Source of the DNA: Methanomassiliicoccales archaeon | GTDB taxonomy: Archaea; Thermoplasmatota; Thermoplasmata; Methanomassiliicoccales; UBA472 | Length of the DNA: 8,845 nucleotides | Reading direction: 5' to 3' | NCBI GenBank assembly: GCA_013329565.1 | Contig: DUJZ01000129.1 | Span: 1,131-9,975 of the forward strand | Shown here: one piece after another, positions 5,710-8,845 of the stretch | How the letters are laid out: every line of letters begins with the position of its first letter | How positions within the stretch are numbered: position 1 is the first letter of the stretch | Notes under the pieces: generated by a model | Database searches by the model: none | What the model was told of the DNA's origin: nothing | The model's input: only the letters and a program-made list of their open reading frames with translations | Program-made: the position numbers and the translations under genes

Positions 5710-6663
5710 ATGGTGCAAGTTCTCAAACCGGAAGAGGTCACCGAGAAGTACGGAAGGCTGTTCTGTCGTGGCGTTTTCACACTGGTGGACGAGAAGAACG
5801 GGGTCGCTCAGGTCATCGAGGAATGTTCCGCGAAAGGTCCGGTCGAATGGGACGCCTGCAACCGCAAGCGCGCCGGCGGGGCGATAACCAACATAACCGT
5901 GGAGGGCAACACCATCATCATGGACACCATCATCGGCGATGGGGAGCTGCACTTCGGCCCGGCGTCCAAGGACCTCGGAGGCCAGGGGCTGCGCTCCCTG
6001 GTCATTGACGGAGACCGGGTCCGCACCACCTGGGTCGGTCTGGCCGGCGCCAACGTCGGCGTCGGGGCCTGCATGCCCCAGGGACCGGGGACCATTGCGA
6101 CGGAATACCCGGACGACGTGAAGATAGGAGGCGCCCACAAGGTGGAGGTGACGGTGATCACCCCGAAGCTGGTCCGGGCGATAATCGCTGTCGACGACAC
6201 GGACACCAAGGAGAAGGGAGCTTCGTGGTCCATGATGCTCAAGGTTGCCAGGGAATGCCCCGTCGGCACTTTCCTGCAGCACAAGATCATCCAGCTCAAT
6301 CCGAACGTCCCGCAGAAGACCACCAACTGCTCCTCGTCCGGGGTCAGCTTCGCCATTAAGGAAAGCGAGCTGCCGGCGTTGCTGGAATACTTCAAGGAGG
6401 CTTTCAGGAAGAACACCTACTCCCAGGAGACCACCATGGCGTACTACGTCGGCCTGCGCATCCCCCGGGAGCTGGAGGAGTACGGCTGGAACGCCAAGAA
6501 GGTCATCTACAATCCGCAGCAGGCCCTGGACGTTGCGAACAGGACCGGCGTCCAGGTGGTGGAGATCACCGGGAACCGGGGAACCATCGGTGCCGTGGCG
6601 GCCATAGGCTGCTTCGATCTAGGCGTCAAAGCGGCCGGACTCCCCGAGGACTTCGAAAGTTAG
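5710..6663 (+). CDS. Methanogenesis marker protein 11-like, TiaS-related
   Basis: A 317-residue protein that I identify as the methanogenesis marker 11 family (found essentially only in methanogens, function unknown) from recall of its motifs, without a search. The N-terminal 150 residues form a beta-rich domain with repeated Gly turns (DGELHFGP, GLAGANVGVGACMPQGPG). From 159 on it carries hallmarks of the tRNA-Ile2 agmatidine synthetase TiaS. These are IAVDDTD at 159-165, like the IGIDDTD that opens TiaS; IQLNPNVPQKT at 194-204, like the TiaS RLNPxIPxKT strand; GVSF at 211-214; and GTIGAVAAIG at 291-300, like the TiaS GLIGALAAxG. In TiaS these regions form the ATP-dependent kinase-like domain acting on C34 of tRNA. 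The C-terminal zinc-ribbon and OB parts of TiaS are absent, so this is not TiaS itself. uppS follows after 28 bases, probably in the same transcript. Confidence 0.75.
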   Translation: MVQVLKPEEVTEKYGRLFCRGVFTLVDEKNGVAQVIEECSAKGPVEWDACNRKRAGGAITNITVEGNTIIMDTIIGDGELHFGPASKDLGGQGLRSLVIDGDRVRTTWVGLAGANVGVGACMPQGPGTIATEYPDDVKIGGAHKVEVTVITPKLVRAIIAVDDTDTKEKGASWSMMLKVARECPVGTFLQHKIIQLNPNVPQKTTNCSSSGVSFAIKESELPALLEYFKEAFRKNTYSQETTMAYYVGLRIPRELEEYGWNAKKVIYNPQQALDVANRTGVQVVEITGNRGTIGAVAAIGCFDLGVKAAGLPEDFES

Positions 6664-6691
6664 ATTAGAGTCGACTGAATTGGTAACCCTG

Positions 6692-7474
6692 ATGTCCAAC
6701 GAGATCACCCGCGTCATAGCGAACACCGCTTACCAGACGTACGAGAAGCGGCTGTTCAAGGAAGTGATGGAGGGGGACATCCCTGAGCATGTGGCCATCA
6801 TCATGGACGGCAACCGCCGGTTCGCTCAGGAGATCGGGCTGGCCGTGCAGGAAGGCCACGTGAAGGGCAAGGACAAGCTGGAGGAGGTCATGGAGTGGTG
6901 CCGGGAAATGGGCATCAAAGTTCTCACGGTCTACGCCTTCTCGACGGAGAACCTCAACCGGGACGAGAACGAAGTGCATTACCTCATGCAGCTGTTCGAG
7001 GAGAGCTTCCTCAAGCTGGCGGAGGACCAGCGCATCCACAAGAACCGCATCAAGATCACCGTGCTCGGCCAACGCGATCTGCTACCGGCCAATGTCATAA
7101 AGGCCATCGAGACCGCGGAGAGCAGAACCAGGGACTATGACAGCTACTTCTACAACATCGCCCTGGCCTACGGAAGCAGGCAGGAGATGATCACCGCCAT
7201 CAAGCGCATCGCCTGCAAGGTGAGGGACGGAGACATTTCCGTGGACGATATCGACGAGAAGATGGTCTCCAACTTCCTGTACACCGCCGATTTCAAAGAT
7301 CCCGACCTGGTGCTGCGAACGTCCGGCGAAGTGCGCGTGTCGAACTTCCTGCTTTGGCAGCTGGCTTATTCCGAGCTTTATTTCACGGACGTGTTCTGGC
7401 CCGGCTTCCGCAAGGTGGATTTTCTTAGAGCCATCCGCACCTACCAGGACAGGCAGCGGCGCTTCGGAAAGTGA
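6692..7474 (+). CDS. uppS: cis-Prenyltransferase (polyprenyl diphosphate synthase)
   Basis: This enzyme adds isopentenyl units in cis to an allylic diphosphate to make the long polyprenyl diphosphate. In archaea that lipid becomes the carrier for glycan assembly and N-glycosylation at the membrane. The 260-residue protein has a 30-residue helical lead, then the catalytic motif HVAIIMDGNRRFA (33-45) with Asp39. It also has GHVKG (55-59), YAFSTEN (81-87) with NR at 89-90, and the C-terminal DPDLVLRTSGE (203-213), SNFLLWQLAYSEL (217-229) and WPGF. All main family regions are intact. The MDGNRRF version is typical of archaeal and eukaryotic enzymes. I prefer the ATG at 6692 over an in-frame TTG at 6680. 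No clear TATA box precedes it, and only 28 bases separate it from the marker-11-like gene, so co-transcription is likely. Confidence 0.95.
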   Translation: MSNEITRVIANTAYQTYEKRLFKEVMEGDIPEHVAIIMDGNRRFAQEIGLAVQEGHVKGKDKLEEVMEWCREMGIKVLTVYAFSTENLNRDENEVHYLMQLFEESFLKLAEDQRIHKNRIKITVLGQRDLLPANVIKAIETAESRTRDYDSYFYNIALAYGSRQEMITAIKRIACKVRDGDISVDDIDEKMVSNFLYTADFKDPDLVLRTSGEVRVSNFLLWQLAYSELYFTDVFWPGFRKVDFLRAIRTYQDRQRRFGK

Positions 7475-7485
7475 AAAGGGCGGAA

Positions 7486-7493
7486 TTTAAATA
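7486..7493 (+). promoter_or_regulatory. TATA element of the radical SAM gene
   Basis: TTTAAATA follows the uppS stop by 11 bases, with a purine-rich AAAAGGGCGGA in front that could serve as the TFB-recognition element. The predicted transcript start is near 7516. That is next to an in-frame GTG at 7517 (leaderless use) and 12 to 13 bases before the ATG at 7529. Confidence 0.55.
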
Positions 7494-7528
7494 GCTCAGA
7501 TTGTGTCAGCGTGCCAGTGAGCTTTGGT

Positions 7529-8845
7529 ATGAGCAAAGAGGACATCATATTCCTGCACGCGCCGAGCGTCTACGACTTCAGGAAGGAGTTCCTGTTCTAC
7601 GGGCCGGTGAGCGACATGGTCCCCTCCACGCCGGTCTTCGAGATGTACCCGTTCGGATTCACCTCCATGGCCGCCCACCTGGCCAAGAACGGCTACAAGG
7701 TTCGTATCGTTAATTTGGCGAGCATGATGCTCAACGACCGCAAGCTGGACGTGGAGAAGCTCATCTCCAAGCTCAGATCGAAGGTCTTCGGCATCGACCT
7801 TCACTGGCTGCCGCACGCTCACGGGGCGCTGGAGATAGCCAAGCTGGTCAAGAAGTATCACCCTGACGCTAAGGTGCTCTTCGGGGGCTTCTCCTCCACC
7901 TACTTCCACGAGGAACTTCTGCGCTATCCGCAGGTGGACATGATCATGAAGGGGGATTCCACCGAGGAACCCCTCAAACAGCTGATGGAGGCCCTGAAGG
8001 ACGGAAAAACGCTGGAGAGCGTTCCCAATCTCAGCTGGAAGGACGAGAGGGGCGAGCATCACAGCCCCATCACCTATGTCCCGGACTCGCTGGACTACCA
8101 GGACGTCGATTACGGGTGGATCGTACGCTCGGTCATACGGCACATGGACCTGGAAGGTCACAAGCCGTTCAAGGACTGGGACCGGTACCCCATCACCATG
8201 GTGTTCTCCATCAAGGGATGCCACCTGAACTGCGCGGTGTGCGGCGGTTCGTGCCCGGCCATGCACAAGTTCCTCAACCGACAGAAGCCAGCATTCCGTT
8301 CGCCGGAGAAGCTGGCCCAGGATGTTTACAATATTCAACAGTTCATCAAGGCCCCGACGTTCATAGTCGGAGACCCCCGCCGCGGCGGTCTCGATTACAT
8401 GCAGCGCTTCTTCGCCGAGGTGAAGCGCCTGGGCGTCACGAACTCCCTGGTCTTCGAATTCTTCACCCCGCCGGACGAGGAGTTCTACAAGCTGGCGTCG
8501 ACGCACACCAAGGGCTTCGCCGTGGAAATTTCTCCGGACTCCCACGATCCCGAGGTGCGCGAGGCCCTCGGACGCAAGTATTCCAACGAGGAATTGGAAA
8601 CGTCCATCAAGAACGCCCTGAAGTACGGCGCGGAAAGGTTCGACGTGTTCTTCATGATCGGACTGCCGAAGCAGACCAGGGAGTCGGCCGTCAAGAGCGC
8701 GGAGTACGCCAAGACGCTCTATCTCGCGGCCAACAAGGACCCGAGGCTCTGCGTGTTCATTTCCCCGCTGGCGCCTTTCCTTGACCCGGCATCGTTGGCG
8801 TTCGAGGACCCCGAACGGTTCGGTTACGTTTCGCTCGCCAGAACG
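7529..8845 (+). CDS. B12-binding/radical SAM protein, Ta0216-like, 3' end missing
   Basis: The frame stays open to the last base (439 codons), so the gene is cut by the window. The N-terminal half looks like a cobalamin-binding Rossmann domain, with Asp90-x-His92 after a hydrophobic strand, VLFGGFSST with Gly119-Gly120, and MKGDSTEEPL. The radical SAM domain follows, with the cluster motif CHLNCAVC (Cys231, Cys235, Cys238; Cx3Cx2C). Its later strands include a FIVGDPRRGG segment, the VEISPDSHDPEVRE segment and FFMIGLPKQT near 373-382. The protein best matches the family named after Thermoplasma Ta0216, known to me as B12-binding/radical SAM proteins without a defined substrate. Class B relatives perform radical methylations or ring rearrangements using cob(III)alamin and SAM. 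GTG codons at 7511 and 7517 are in-frame alternative starts; I chose ATG because IIFLHAPSVYDF follows it directly. It has its own TATA box and is not obviously linked to uppS. Confidence 0.85.
   Translation, partial: MSKEDIIFLHAPSVYDFRKEFLFYGPVSDMVPSTPVFEMYPFGFTSMAAHLAKNGYKVRIVNLASMMLNDRKLDVEKLISKLRSKVFGIDLHWLPHAHGALEIAKLVKKYHPDAKVLFGGFSSTYFHEELLRYPQVDMIMKGDSTEEPLKQLMEALKDGKTLESVPNLSWKDERGEHHSPITYVPDSLDYQDVDYGWIVRSVIRHMDLEGHKPFKDWDRYPITMVFSIKGCHLNCAVCGGSCPAMHKFLNRQKPAFRSPEKLAQDVYNIQQFIKAPTFIVGDPRRGGLDYMQRFFAEVKRLGVTNSLVFEFFTPPDEEFYKLASTHTKGFAVEISPDSHDPEVREALGRKYSNEELETSIKNALKYGAERFDVFFMIGLPKQTRESAVKSAEYAKTLYLAANKDPRLCVFISPLAPFLDPASLAFEDPERFGYVSLART

Noticed and set aside
5686..6416. Minus-strand open frames of about 200 codons opposite the marker-11-like gene.
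   Set aside because: They are shadows of a conserved plus-strand gene, with Arg/His/Pro-rich composition typical of antisense GC-rich frames.
7496..8545. A 349-codon open frame on the minus strand opposite the radical SAM gene.
   Set aside because: It is the reverse shadow of a GC-rich coding region. The plus-strand frame has clear radical SAM and B12 motifs and a TATA box, while the minus-strand product shows no recognisable domain.
1..8845. A possible mobile element, defence island or CRISPR array.
   Set aside because: I found no transposase, integrase, direct-repeat array, terminal inverted repeats or tRNA-flanked attachment site. Gene content and GC look uniform and chromosomal.

Overview
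The window (about 60% GC) looks like the chromosome of an archaeon, most likely a methylotrophic methanogen of the Methanomassiliicoccales type (Thermoplasmatota). Four things point there: a methanogenesis-marker-11-like protein, an archaeal zinc-ribbon KptA, a B12-binding/radical SAM protein resembling the Thermoplasma Ta0216 family, and archaeal TATA boxes placed so that transcripts start at or just before the start codon. A tetrahydrofolate pair (fhs and folD) also fits a lineage that uses folate rather than tetrahydromethanopterin for biosynthetic C1 units. The lineage is an inference; no rRNA gene or other phylogenetic marker is present.

Layout. At the left edge are the 3' end of a probable polysaccharide-deacetylase-like gene (1-345) and an overlapping DUF3786-like gene (335-934), both on +. 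The latter meets fhs (918-2591, -) tail to tail with a 17-bp overlap. fhs and folD (2690-3571, +) are divergent and share a 98-bp promoter region that holds two TATA boxes and a 6-bp inverted repeat with half-sites two helical turns apart. Next come kptA (3619-4266, +), a convergent two-helix membrane microprotein (4349-4618, -), a DUF2797-like protein with eight cysteines (4758-5666, +), the marker-11-like protein (5710-6663, +), a cis-prenyltransferase (6692-7474, +), and a B12/radical SAM protein that runs off the right edge (7529 onward).

How the genes fit together. Fhs charges formate onto tetrahydrofolate, and FolD converts the 10-formyl form to 5,10-methylene-tetrahydrofolate. Together they form a short C1-supply module, probably expressed coordinately. 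KptA completes tRNA splicing or repairs RNA 2'-phosphates. The cis-prenyltransferase makes the polyprenyl carrier used for surface glycans. The marker-11-like protein carries motifs of the tRNA-Ile2 agmatidine synthetase TiaS. The radical SAM, DUF2797, DUF3786 and membrane microprotein genes have no assigned function.

There is no mobile element, CRISPR array, tRNA, rRNA or defence cluster that I can see. No intergenic stretch exceeds about 140 bp. The region reads as ordinary core archaeal chromosome with several poorly characterised conserved families. The best leads are the TiaS-like marker protein, the fhs/folD operator candidate, the radical SAM protein and the altered NAD motif of KptA.
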